Positions 32,240-44,214 of a stretch of 64,000 nt of DNA are shown in pieces. The stretch is from Escarpia spicata (Eukaryota > Annelida > Polychaeta > Sabellida > Siboglinidae): positions 3,396,086 through 3,460,085 of the forward strand of contig OZ023210.1 of the NCBI GenBank assembly GCA_963995525.1, read 5' to 3'. The notes under the pieces are model-generated. The model was not told the origin of the DNA. It worked only from the letters and a program-made list of their open reading frames with translations, and made no database searches. The position numbers were made by a program, and so were the translations under genes. Positions within the stretch are counted from its first letter, which is position 1; every line of letters starts with the position of its first letter.

Positions 32240-35200
32240 CATTAAATTTTTACAAATTGGAACAATAGTAGAACACATGTTTATTATGTACTTATGTAAC
32301 TGGAGTGATGTAAAGAATTGAGAACCATGTTAAGTATGCTTTATAAAACTGGCCCCTGGTATTTCAAAAATAGTGATCAGTCATCTGACAGTTGTGCTAT
32401 TCACACGTCTGAAGGAAATCCAACAGTCTTTTTACAGACCCTAGAAATGCTGCAATGTTCTTATGTATCCACCACTTTGCAGATTTGATACTTTGTTTGC
32501 TTACAAATTATCCACTGCTGTAATGGTTGCCGCTAGCCATGTGAAAAACAAACAGCGTCTAGTTGCCTCAGTTCATCTGTGACTGTGTATGGGTTGTAAA
32601 TGTGTTAGGACGGTGCTTTCCTGTAATGTTTACTTCAGATACTTCGGGAGATAATTTCACATTGAGTGCAGCATATAACCTTGGATGGAACGTAAAATAG
32701 TTGAGGAGGATAACTAATGGCACTGGAGGATGACTAATGCACTGGTGTGGTCCAGCCCAAAGTACTTGTGTCCTGGGTTAATGTAAAGCAATCATAATGG
32801 TCCTCATGATGATGGAAGTCTCTGTTGGAGACTTGTCCTCCGTGGTGGGTGTGATGCAGATGGCATTGTGACGTGTCACGCCAGTGTGTGACACTTTGTG
32901 ACACTCTGTGACAGAGTTCGTCATGGCAATGGTTTTTGGCCATGCCTAGGTACTTAGCTATGGTCATGTGGCCATTGACTATGGTTAGGCAGTGATATGT
33001 GGCCCTGGGCTATGGCCTGGCAGTTATATGTGGCCCTGAGCTATGATATGATATACACTGCAGCCAGTGTGTATAGCCTCTGACACTGGCTAGGCAGGGA
33101 TTTGTGGCCTGATAAATGGGACTGCAATGAGTAAGTGTGGCCCCTGGCAGTGGCCTAGAGCGTATCTCCCTGTGGTGGCAGTCAGATGTCATCAGACATA
33201 CTGGCAGTGAACCGTTTAGGTGCACAAGCCCAGCTGATGGGCTACACTAACACCTTGCACGTGGTGTGTCTTTAGTGATTTACTGAAAATCCATCAGTGC
33301 TGAGTGGCAGTTTAGACATGAAAGAATCAATAAAAACATTTGGTCTGCTGCAGCTTGTTGTGTCCCGAATAATTGCATAACGCCATGTCTTGCTTTCTTT
33401 CCCTTGACAGTGGTATAATCTGTAATTAGGTGATATTGGATTAAAACATTGTACATAGTTTGCGAGTGAGATGCAGACTATTACCAGCAATTTACTGGAC
33501 ACATTTTGTTATTTAATTAATATCTAATCAACTCTCTGTTTTGAAAAACACGTTCATAAATATTTTGAAATAATATTTAATGCAACTTAGTAATTAATCT
33601 TACTTGCATGTACTGCCTGAAGGCAAACACAGGACGGCTGGTGGATAACCAAGAAAGGTGGATTTACAATTTAAAAAACCTATCCAGCAATATAAAAATA
33701 TGGTGCTGAAAACCAACCATTTACCTAAACCTCTATCAAAAGATTAAATTAACCCATTACATAATTTAACATGTAGACACCCAGCTTGCCTTTGAACAGG
33801 AAGAGTGTGAACCTGTCACTGTGTACCGGGATTGGGATGGGGTGGGTGTTATCCGACAGCATTAGCAAGGCATTGTGAACAGTGTGAACACAGGGAACTT
33901 GTGTGAACACTTCAGCCTGCAGCCCGGGCTGATGGTGGGACAGCTAATCCCGGGCTGATATAGGGACAGCTAATCCCACCAGGGACTTGTCCACAGATGA
34001 ATCATTAGCCTTGGTTATGCATACAGGCCTGCCTAGTTGAGTGCTAAATGTTCAGTAGAGATTTAGGAATGTATGTAATAAAGCTGAGATTTAGGTTGGG
34101 CCGATGTGTCACTCAGCAGATGAATTGTAGACATCTCTTGGGCAGTTCTGTAATAAACACCTACCAGTTTCTGTGGCTCGAGCATCATAAAAGTTTTTCG
34201 TTATATGCCTGTCTCAGGAATTGGCATTTTTGCTTAATTTATAAATATGTGTATACTTTGTTTATGTGTTAACTTAATTGAAAAATAATTTGTGTAATTT
34301 TAGTTGATGATATAATTATGATAAAGTTAGTGGCTCACACTAATACTGATGGTGGAAATACAAAGGTTGCGAAATCTTCACAGTGCAAATTGTCAAAACT
34401 CTGAAATATAGTGCCTCATTTTATAAAGAAAATAGCTATAATTGTGTGATTTAATAAAATTTCCATTTTCACCTCCTTTTTTGTCAGTGTATGATTAGAA
34501 TTTCGACCTGTTTCAGTTTGTTTGTTAAATGTATGGTGTTTGCATACACTTTAGAAGACAAAAATTTTGGTGTTTCCTTTGGATACGTCTGATTGTCATA
34601 TATGTCATTCCATATTGCCATAGTAGATTGTCTCTCAGTCACATTGATTGCATGCGGCATTTACACATTTGTGTCTCTTTCTGTTGATGTCTTCATTACA
34701 AACATCTTCTTTCTCTTAATGACTTGATAGCAGATTATATTGGTTTGCTATTTACTTATATTACAATAACGCCGCGAATAAAAGAGAAAGAATTGGGTCA
34801 GCTGCCTATGTGACATCAGGGAAATTAATGTGATGGAAGAGTGTGTCCAACACGATGCCATAACAGTAGAACATGCTGACATTTCACATCCTGTAAAGTC
34901 ACGCGGTTATCTTCCGTTTTTTGATAGATATAACTTCTATCCGTAATTTCTCCTGTGTGCCATTGCGCCGGTATTTTTTATGTGGTTTTAAACCGTTATT
35001 TTTATTTGGTCAAACTGTTTTTCCGATGTGCTACATTTTCAATTGACAGTCATTGGAAGCTTCCAAAACCATGTAAAAGTACAACATTTTAATGAAAAGA
35101 CACTTGATACTTCATTGGATTGATAAAATCTATGTAATACCTGCTCACAATGGACACTTGGAGACTCGAATGACAAGTTTGCATTACCTCTAGTTTGCAT

Positions 35201-35280
35201 TTTGCATTGCCTCCATAGTAGTAATCTGGCAATAACAGTCTCGAAGATGTTCACACATTTGTCACTAAAACTACAATGTG
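32240..35280. other. Intronic stretch without recognised genes
   Basis: The sequence is AT-rich. Small local duplications are visible, such as GTGGCCCTG..CTATG at about 33000 and 33031, and GGGACAGCTAATCCC at about 33938 and 33963. Nothing coding is recognised. Confidence 0.4.
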
Positions 35281-35296
35281 AGACCACTGCTATACA

Positions 35297-35360
35297 CACA
35301 CGAATGCTATACCCACACGAATGCTGTACCCACACGAATGCTATACCCACACGAATGCAT
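35297..35360. repeat. 17-bp tandem repeat, four copies
   Basis: ACGAATGC recurs at 35300, 35317, 35334 and 35351, linked by TATACCCAC or GTACCCAC. Confidence 0.9.
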
Positions 35361-35989
35361 AAAAACCCAAATACCGCACTATTTACCGTATAAAACATGT
35401 GGTCTTACTGACTACCATAGACATCCATAAGATATAACTAACAGTAGATAAGTGAGTGAAAGATTTACGACAACTGGTGTATAATCATACTTCTTCTCCC
35501 TTACAATTAATGTATTCCAAAGCCTGCATCATTAATGTGCATATTATAGTTAGGTACTGACTAAGCCAGTGTGCCTAGCTAACATGCTTGAAAATTGATT
35601 AGTGCTAGTTGGTTGCCATTTATCTTTGCATCGTTACAATGCCTGCTATCGCCATTCAGCGGGCACATGCTTGACCACATGTTCATGTGCACAGCATACA
35701 GCCAAGTAGTTGTCTTCAAGTCCACTACAGCCAGACAATGTCACGACTAGGACAAAGTCAACGGATTTTTACCGGTGTCACCATCCGGCCATCAGTAGCC
35801 AGCGACGTGGGCGTCAAAATCAATACTGCCTTGCAACACCTGTTGACAGGCAACATGAGGCGGTGTATGTCTCCGCTGCTGTAACCACGACCTGTGGCGC
35901 AGTCGCAGTGTGCATGCTTCGCCGTGTCTCTCCGTCTTCCTTACAGTAAATGCCCACAATCATTACGTTGATCACTCTGGCATTGCGAG

Positions 35990-36295
35990 TTTAAAGAATC
36001 AGATCCCAGCCCAGTGAGTCCACGACAGGTTTTTCCATGTCCCTGTGTATGTTTTTTACTTTCCCATGGCATAGACACCAGATAGAAGGGACCAGAGGCT
36101 TATAGTGTCTCTTCCGAAAGACACAGGCAATGTAGGGTGAATATAATTGCCCAAGTTTCAACATAGTGGCTGATACCTGTACCGGACCACCGACCAATCG
36201 TCACCAGGATTTGAACACCGGTTCCTCCGATCGACAATCCGGCACTCTGACAGCTCGACCACTGCCCAACTGGTGCCTTGTCTTGTTGGAAGGTC
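35990..36295 (-). mobile_element. tRNA-derived SINE
   Basis: On the minus strand the tRNA-like head carries an A box, TGGTCGAGCTG (36251-36261), that fits the Pol III consensus exactly. It also carries a B box with GTTCAAATCC (36207-36216). A conserved-looking body follows, with GGCAATTATATTCACCCTAC and CTTTCGGAAGAGACACTATA, and ends at GGGATCTGATTC. The head-plus-body arrangement and the about 300-bp length are those of a SINE. I do not name the family. Confidence 0.7.
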
Positions 36296-36349
36296 TGGTA
36301 CTTTGGATCACCACTGCTCTCTCTCTCTCTGTGTTGTTATTATTGTGTC

Positions 36350-36520
36350 TTTGTGGGGCGTGGTAGCATAGCAGTCTTTGTGGGGCGTGGTAGCATAGCA
36401 GTTAGACCATCAGACACTCAGTCGAGATTCACGGTTCAAGACCTTGCTGCAGTTCACATTCATTCACTTCACGAGATTCTGGCTATGAGTACCTGGCTAT
36501 GGACAGAGGAGGATATTTGT
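36350..36520 (+). mobile_element. tRNA-derived SINE head with duplicated A-box segment
   Basis: GGGGCGTGGTAGCATAGCAG occurs twice, 27 bp apart. Each copy holds a perfect A box, TAGCATAGCAG (36364 and 36391). GGTTCAAGACC (36433-36443) is a B box with one mismatch, 31 bp after the second A box. The right end of the element is unclear. Confidence 0.6.
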
Positions 36521-38040
36521 GTACAAATAATCTTTGCACATTAACAATGACATAGCTGAATGCTTACCAAAGAAGTTTAGGCTGTGTTCAAATTAACAGA
36601 ACAGTTGGGGGTGAAATGTAATGGCCTTTGAGCAGTCCTAAGGACTAAATAGGAACTTATCATTGTCTGAAGCAATCTCCTGTCTGAGGGTTGGCTGCCA
36701 TGGATCACTCCTCCTATCTGTGCTGTGCCACTCATACAGTGCCTTGGGGATGATGTAATACACGACTAATGCCGTTTTGTTGACTTAACAAAAACAAATT
36801 GTTTTTTCTCAGTAAGATTAAAGTAAAGGTTTCCCCCATGATCAAGTCATATGACTAGAACATAAAAACCTAAACATACAAATCTACAGAATTGTGTCTC
36901 CAAGGCAGAGGATGTGAAGCATGAAGCAGCGAGATCTTGGCTAGAAGTTGGACAGGTTGTTGGGTGTTGAGCAGGGAAAGTGTATCACTGCAATGGAAAT
37001 GAGAATATGATTGTGAAACTTGAGCAGTCGTTGGGCGGACATGAAGCAGCCCATGTGAGTAAGTGAGATTACACTGTCTTACAGATGTTGCGTTGTACCC
37101 ACAGTCCACCCACGGTACAACCTTTCTAGCTGTTGATCACTGAAATTGCGCTTGCACAATCACCAAAGTCGACTTGCACAACTGTATTTTTAACGCAGGC
37201 TGCTACCAGAACAGACCTGATATCTGTGATTCGCTGACATTTACGATTATCATATTGGGAGCGACAGTGTACTGAACTTTATGATGCCAGACAGTCGGTT
37301 AATATCGACAGCACCAAGTCCTTGTACTTTCTTTTTTGGAACCTTGAGGAAAGATTGAGAAAGATGTTATGGAAAAGAGAAGGGGTAGCAGAAGTACCAG
37401 ACAAAGACGGAAAGGAAGATAGAAAGTTAGAGTGAAACGATATTGCAAAAGGGCAGAAACAAACAGCGGCTGTCACTGTCTTCTATTACAGAAGACAGTG
37501 ACAGGTGGAGAAGGAACATTGATAGGGTAGAACTAACTGATGATGTAGCCCCCACCCAGGGGAAGGATAAAAAAGAAACATCCAGAGAACTTGTAGAATT
37601 GCGTAATTCCGCATGTAAGGTCATCAGTATATGAATATGATGCAGGCAAGGCATAGTGAGTGAGCCAAGAGTCTGGTCTGTTTGGTGTAGAAAGCCCCAA
37701 GGGTTTGCTGGTAAATCATTTTCCCGCTGATTACTTTATTACACTGTGCAAGACACTCCTTTGTTGGAGGCAACAGCAAACAGGTTAAACCTAGGGACAG
37801 ATTGTCTCGTATTACTCTCCTAGTTGGGTTTTTAAAGTTCAGACAGTTTGCTTCTCTTCACAGATGAAACATTAAAGGGACTAAAAACATTTAATGCTTG
37901 AATTCATATTATATTACATCCTGCTATCTATTTCCATGTCCACCAAGCAAAAACAAAACAAAAAATTCAATGAATTAAAAATTCCACATTTTATGCTGTG
38001 CATCCGGACATTTTCTAATATACATATTTTTGGCGCGCTT
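36521..38040. other. Intronic stretch without recognised genes
   Basis: Nothing coding is recognised. The only structural element noted is the perfect hairpin at 37470-37504. Confidence 0.4.
37470..37504. repeat. Perfect 15-bp stem-loop
   Basis: CTGTCACTGTCTTCT pairs without mismatch with AGAAGACAGTGACAG across a 5-base loop (ATTAC). The flanks do not extend the stem. Confidence 0.9.
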
Positions 38041-38054
38041 TTCGGGATGCCGAG

Positions 38055-38603
38055 ATGTGACGTCACATATGACCCATACTCGCATCAGGCCGACCCTTTC
38101 CATGCATTTAGAGCATGTTTACAAGGATAGCTTTCGGGTCAAAACGAGTGTCAAAATTAGTTATTGTGCGATATTCCGATGTAATACAAACACTAGTCAT
38201 CATAGAGGAACAAGCAGTTATCTTACGGTTCCACATGAATCCAATTTTATTCAAAACATTGAATGCTAAGGGCTTACAAGTGACAGGTCGACTAGGTTTC
38301 TCCAAGCTTGGGCTCGTTTTTAGAATAATTATATTGGATGCAACCAACAGGAGATAATCTACACCAATAAACATACATAGCAAACATATATCGTATCCAG
38401 CTACAGAAAGTAACGTGTATAATATCATCAATATCGATGTATGAAGGAGGAGTTGTGATGACTAGTGGTTGTATTACATCGGAATATTGCACAATAACTC
38501 ATTCTGACGCTCGTTTCGACACAAAAGCTATCCTTGTAAACATGCTCTGAATGCATAGAAAGGGTCAGCCTGCTGCGAGTGTGGGTCATAGGTGACGTCA
38601 CGA
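38055..38603. mobile_element. Foldback (MITE-like) element with ~155-bp inverted arms
   Basis: The left arm (about 38055-38206) and right arm (about 38447-38603) are inverted copies at high identity. Shared blocks include TGACGTCAC, TATGACCCA, GAGCATGTTTACAAGGATAG and ATTCCGATGTAATACAA. The spacer is about 240 bp. Both arms carry the perfect palindrome TGACGTCA near their outer ends. No transposase is present and no target-site duplication could be fixed. Confidence 0.8.
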
Positions 38604-39925
38604 TACCACGTGATCGCCTAGCTCATTAAACTTTTATTTTCCTTGGGAATTGCTACACAGACGGGTTTAAAACAATTTCTTTAATGTTATATACAATTTT
38701 AAACTTTGTGTACACATGGAAAACAGATTTTAGCTAATGCCTTGTTTTTTTTTCCTTTAACATTTGGACATTGTACACACATCTTGTGATGTTTATTTTT
38801 TTTATAAGGAAACAGTTTCATTGAGACACCATGTAGAGAGACTAAATTTAAATATGCAAACTTAAATAGCATTGAAACACAGACACACCATAATAGCATA
38901 AAATAAATAATTTGTAAAAAAAACTTACTTTTATGGTAAATTTAATAACAAAATAAGCATATTTTTAGATCCTAACTATACTGCATGACTACATTAAATA
39001 ATAAATTCCTTGCCAACTTAAACACGTTCAGTTGGGGGACACCAAAGTTCCTTTGTCACGGGCATCCTCAATACTTAAACTCAGAACCATTTCTACAAAT
39101 GGCAAACCAAACGTAAATACATAAGTTGTCTTTGCTGCAGTTATTAGGGATTTCAAGAAATTTCAAAATATACATCACAATAGAAGTGTTCATTGATGTT
39201 TCTAGAGCTATGCACACACCGAAGAATATGAAGAATATTTGCTGAAAAAAGGCCAACGTAAACTTACGTAATTGTATTACCTGACCATGCGACCGAACAC
39301 TTCTTGGTGCATCTGGTGATATTCAGTATTACTGACATTGCGGGAGGTTATGTAATTATTTGTTTTGTTGACAAAGAAAGACTGCCATGTTAACAATAGT
39401 CTGTCTAATTTGAAGTCTTGTTGATGTTTATACTTAATAGTTTCCAACTTGTAAAATGACTGCAGGGTCAAAATAAATATACGTCACATCAGTGTAGATC
39501 TCAGAAACACAGCGTTCACTGTTTGTATATATGCTCAGGTAAGCTGTGAACACTAAATGAAGTCTTGGTCCCTGAGACGCCTGATGGAGCCCCGTGATGG
39601 AGCCCCATGATGGAGCCCCATGATAGAACCCCATGCACCTCGCTAGACTGTGCATCAAACAATGCCAGATTTTTTGGCATATTGTCAAATCAGTGTCACT
39701 AAAATATTTATTTCATCCCAGTGCACTGCAGCCAGACGCTATCCTCACTCTGGTAGACAGTTGGCTCTGATTGAAATAGCTTTGTTATATTTGAGTGAGG
39801 AGAGGCTTATAAGCTACAATCTTACAAAAGTAAGAGGATATTGTGCACAGGTGATGCGTGGTTAAGTAAGTGAACAACAGGAGACATCTGACCCCAAGAG
39901 ACATCAGCTTTGTTGCTTCTTCCAA
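38604..39925. other. Intronic stretch without recognised genes
   Basis: The sequence is AT-rich. A small local repeat, ATGGAGCCCC(G/A)TG, recurs three times at 39583-39635. No gene is recognised. Confidence 0.4.
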
Positions 39926-39927
39926 AC

Positions 39928-40052
39928 AATTGCAAAATATTACATTTATAGTGAATTGCAAAATATTACATCTACTGCATTGCAAAATATGACATCTAGT
40001 GAATTGCAAAATATTACATTTAGTGAATTACAAAATATTACATCTAGTGAAA
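39928..40052. repeat. ~24-bp AT-rich tandem repeat, five copies
   Basis: The repeated unit is GAATTGCAAAATATTACATC or a close variant, followed by TAGT. Copies start near 39928, 39954, 39978, 40001 and 40025. Confidence 0.85.
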
Positions 40053-40336
40053 TGTGAGCCATGATCTTGTGTGGCTGAGACTTGGAGTAGGCGGTTTACC
40101 TAAAGTGTTTCTTTAGCAGCAGATAGTTAATTATTGTTACGAGCAATTGTCTTCAACTCAACTACAATATGCAGTTATGCACACCAGAGTAAAATGGTAA
40201 AACATCACAGGAATAAATCTTATTTACTGTAACTGTAAAGTATTTGGCAAAATAATCACAAATCAATCATAGCTGGTTTTGACTAAGTAATCATTGAACT
40301 TCAACAATAAAACCATTAACCACCATTAACAAATCT

Positions 40337-40815
40337 TCCCTCCTTCCCTCACTCCTCCTTTCCCTCCCTCCCTCACTCCTTCACTCCCTCCCTCACTCCT
40401 CCACTCCCTCCCTTCCTCACTCCTCCACTCCCTCCCTCCCTCACTCCTCCACTCACTCACTCACTCCCTCCCTCATTCCTCCATTCCCTCCCTCCCTCAC
40501 TCCTCCATTCCCTCCCTCCCTCACTCCTCCACTCCCTCCCTCTCTCACTCCTCCACTCCCTCACTCCTCCATTCCCTCACTCCTCCACTCCCTCCCTCCC
40601 TCACTCCTTCACTCCTCCACTCCCTCCCTCACTCCTCCACTCCCTCCCTCCCTCATTCCTCCATTCCCTCCCTCACTCCTCCACTCCCTCCCTCCCTCAC
40701 TCTTCCACTCACTCCCTCCCTCCCCCTTCCTTCCCTCACTCCCTCCCTCCACCCCCTCCCTCACTCCTCCACTCCCCCCTCTCCCTCGCTCCCTCCCTCG
40801 TTCCCTCCCTCAGGG
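40337..40815. repeat. Polypyrimidine minisatellite 1 (CTCC/CACT units)
   Basis: This is a nearly pure C/T tract of about 480 bp built from CCTCCCTCACTCCTCCACTC-like units. A occurs in the CACT steps and G appears only at the right edge. Confidence 0.9.
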
Positions 40816-41370
40816 ATTGCTCTAGAAAAAGATGAGCATGTGCCTTCGGGCACACCAGAGGTAGAACTCTGCCTTTTTAAAATTTATGTGCCCCAAATCC
40901 ATTATTTAGCAAAGGACAGCATGGTCGTTTAAATAACTGGTAAATGTGAGCATTAAACGTTTTTATATCAGGCATGTAATATTATTGCAACTAATTTGTT
41001 TGAATTATATCCAGGACTGTCTGCGCGACATATTTCTAAGGGACGTAATATATAAGTATCAATATCAACAACATGCTTGGCGATGGCGTCTCGTCGGTTA
41101 CACCACCGAATACATCCTCATTCACAGTGCCTGGTGGAGATACACTGTCGGGTGTCGGTTTCTCGCTCATGGTCCCTGTGGCGCTGCATTTGCCGTTTTT
41201 GTCAACTGCGGCCTCGGGTGCGGCAGTTAGCCTTTTTTGCCCACGTAAATAATGTTGTTTGTTTGGGCAATGGAATGGGTGTTTCCTTTGGTGGCATATC
41301 CGTGAGATTCCATCAACAACAGGTGTACTACACACCCTAGCGGCAAAATTATAAGATCACAGTAATACAT
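40816..41370. other. Spacer between the polypyrimidine arrays, with a GC-rich open patch
   Basis: The left half is AT-rich. The patch 41040-41335 is GC-richer and open on the minus strand for about 99 codons, including SATGTMSEKPTPDSVSPPGT and VNEDVFGGVTDETPSPSM. The composition looks coding-like, but I recognise no family and see no clear splice sites. It could be a decayed transposon ORF or an isolated exon. Confidence 0.3.
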
Positions 41371-41552
41371 TTGCGGTCAAGCAAGATAGGACCTAATTTT
41401 TCTCAGATATACACGCTATTTTTATATGTGGCATTCGGGCACATGCAGCCCATTGCGCATTTGCGGTCACGCATGATAGGACCTAAATGTTCGCATAAAA
41501 ACATGCTATTTTTGTATGCACCATTCAGGCCCATGTGGCAAAAAAGAACTCG
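41369..41552. repeat. 90-bp tandem duplication
   Basis: TTGCGGTCA.GCA.GATAGGACCTAA recurs at 41371 and 41461 with ..CTATTTTT.TATG.. and CCCATG-like ends. The two copies are about 80% alike. Confidence 0.8.
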
Positions 41553-41582
41553 GCATTTCAGGGAACTGCACGCTAGGGGAAT

Positions 41583-42208
41583 CCCTGCTTCCTCACTCCC
41601 TCCCTCCCTCCCTCCCTTCCTCCCTCCCTCAATCACCCCTCCCTCCCTCAATCACTCCCTCCTTCACGCCCTCACTCCCTCCCTCCCACCCTCACTCCCT
41701 CCCTCACTCCTTCACTCCCTCCCTCCCTCACTCCATCCCTCCCTCCCTCTTTCCTTCACTCCTCCCTCACTCCCTTCCTCACTCCTTCACTCCCTCCCTC
41801 ACTCCTTCACTCCCTCCCTCACTCACACCCTTCCTCCCTCACTCCGTCCTCCCCTCCCTCACTCCCTCCCTCACTCCTTCACTTCCTCCCTCACTCCATC
41901 ACTCCCTCCCTCATTCCATCCCTCACTCCCTCCCTCCTTCACTCCCTCACTCACTCTATCCCTCCCTCACTCCCTCCGTCTTTCCTTCCCTGCTTCTTTC
42001 CCTCCCTCCCCCTCACTCCTTCACTCCATCCCTCCCTCCCTTCCCCCTCCATCACTCTACTCCATCACTCCCTTATTCCCTCCCTCCCTCACTCACTCCC
42101 TTACCCCCTCCCCCCTCACTCCCTCCCTTACTTATTCACTCCATCCCTTCCTCACTCCATCCCTTCCTCATTCCTTCACTCCCTCCTTCCCTCCCTCCCT
42201 TCCTCTCT
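41583..42208. repeat. Polypyrimidine minisatellite 2 (CTCC/CACT units)
   Basis: A C/T-rich array of about 625 bp has the same unit vocabulary as the array at 40337. Leu/Pro/Ser-rich open frames of 236 and 303 codons on the plus strand are artefacts of this composition. Confidence 0.9.
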
Positions 42209-42965
42209 TTGTATATCCCTATATGACACAGTACACAAGATCTCCCACTGTTTATGTAGCTTACTTGGAGAAAATTGTGTAGAGAAATTGTCTTTAGAAT
42301 GGCCCCACTTCTATCGATGGCTCAGAGTAATCATCACAGGAAAGTCTGCAGATTAGTGACACTTATTCTCAGGAGGAAGTATGTGACGCTTGTATGGAAT
42401 TTCACAGTCTGCAGAAATGAAGATTAATTAACATTCAGTTACAATGCAGTTATCAGCAGTAAAACAGCTGACACAGTGTAACAATGTTATGAAGTTGATG
42501 TCAGGCTAACGAAGCCAGGGAGTTTAGTTAGAGCACTTGTGCACACATATATTATTGTTATATTAACATTTTAGTTAAGTTATCCAGGAAGTAACAAACT
42601 TGTGCACAGACTTTAACATGTATGCTTTTATATTCCAACCAAAATGGAATTTGTTTTGGAATATAATAATTTGCAAGTTTTCTTAGACGTTGTTAATTAT
42701 CCATTCAGATTGGATGTGATGTTGTTTAGGAATTATGCATGTTTGGAGTTTTTGCAATGCGGGACAATCTTTGGTTTGTTAATCCTTTATTAATTTTTAT
42801 CATTATAGTTTGAAGCAGCAGATTGCAGGAAAAGGCATGAGTGTGCTTTCTGAAAAACAACCTAATTTCTAGAATTAGCAAGCTAATTATATGCTATACT
42901 GGAATATGGACTCTGATTTGAGCATGTTTCATTTATGGTTTGAATGACTTGGTTCTGTTAATTTT
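42209..42965. other. Intronic stretch without recognised genes
   Basis: The sequence is AT-rich, with no coding pattern or repeat recognised. Confidence 0.4.
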
Positions 42966-42971
42966 TACCCA

Positions 42972-43021
42972 GATTTAACAAGATCCGACACAACAGTCTA
43001 CAGGTCAAGAAACCTGTAGAC
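42972..43021 (-). mobile_element. Solo LINE 3' end (hairpin plus TTGTTAAATC tail)
   Basis: On the minus strand GTCTACAGGT pairs perfectly with ACCTGTAGAC across a 6-base loop. About 10 bases further on it is followed by GGATCTTGTTAAATC. Hairpin followed by this tail is the 3' signature of the two larger LINE copies in the window. No LINE coding sequence lies upstream (43022 onward), so this is an extremely truncated insertion of the same or a related family. Confidence 0.55.
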
Positions 43022-43446
43022 ATAATGAGAATCTGACTATTTTCAATAACTAGTTTTAAACATGTCCAATCTGAAAGTGTTAACACAATCAGTAAATTGT
43101 TTATTCCATTCATTTGTTTTCATGTGAGAAAGTGAACATTCTCCCAAATCCAATGTACACAAATGCTACTTTGTGCCCATATTTTGAAGAATGTCTTCTA
43201 TCAATAACTTTATAACCAGCCAATATTTAGCAGGCGTGGTATTCTAACTAACAAGCATTTTTGTATAATTCTTATCTATTTATCATTGATATGTATATAT
43301 TTTAATGTCTTAATAATCTTAATGTCCATTGTTTTGGTATTGTAATATGCCTCTGAATCGCCATAACTGCCAAATTTATGGTGCAGAGAAATGCAGTCAG
43401 ATTATGACTATTGTGCTCTGGTTAGAACACTTAGCATTGTGTGAAT

Positions 43447-43515
43447 GTTGACCTTGAACCAATAGCATGTTGACCTTGAACCAATAGCATGTTGACCTTG
43501 AACCAATAGCATGTT
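43447..43515. repeat. 22-bp tandem repeat, three copies
   Basis: GTTGACCTTGAACCAATAGC recurs at 43447, 43469 and 43491, and a fourth partial unit follows. Confidence 0.9.
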
Positions 43516-44214
43516 GTCCTAGTCACCTTCACTCTCCAGTCTGTCCTATTGATTGTGTTGGACATATTCCAGGTAGTTTACCTGTAGTCAACTACCTGCT
43601 CGCTCGCAATAATGGCAATTTATTACAAGATTGTTTGTCTTAGCTGAAATACCAGTCAAAGTGGCCATTCATTAACTGTATGCTCGCCTGTCATTAAGAC
43701 TAATTACACCTCAATGTCATGTTTGTTTTCTAGAAGGGAATTCCCAATAATATTCCGGATTAATGTTTGATTAGAAAACACTAATAACAGCGCTGTATCA
43801 TAAAGTGATGTAAGTGTACTTGTCACCGGTACACTTATACACTTCTTGAGTATTGTATGTTTCACCAGTAGAGATGGCACGTCTCCATAATTTGCATGAA
43901 ACATTGTCAACATACAATATTTGGCAATTGAACTTGCATTTATATAATTAATATCTTGAATGCGTGAATTTATTGTTGAATAAATCTTTATTTCACCAGT
44001 AACACAGTTGAATTTAATAATCTACTGTGTAACTAGTTTACACCTCCCATGAGGAAACAAACCACGCATCTACATGGACCCCATCTGGTGAATTGATCAC
44101 CACTCAGTTATCTCGGGTGGGAGAAGAGCCCTTCAGAAAAGAACAGTACATTAAAAACATGTAAATAACTATAATGTTTTCTTAAATGTATCGCCAGTTT
44201 GCAAAGGAGAGGCC
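43516..44214. other. Intronic stretch without recognised genes
   Basis: No gene, RNA or repeat is recognised. Confidence 0.4.

Noticed and set aside
41371..42282. Leu/Pro/Ser-rich plus-strand frames of 236 and 303 codons
   Set aside because: They are low-complexity translation of a C/T-rich array. Two frames are open together and no domain is visible.
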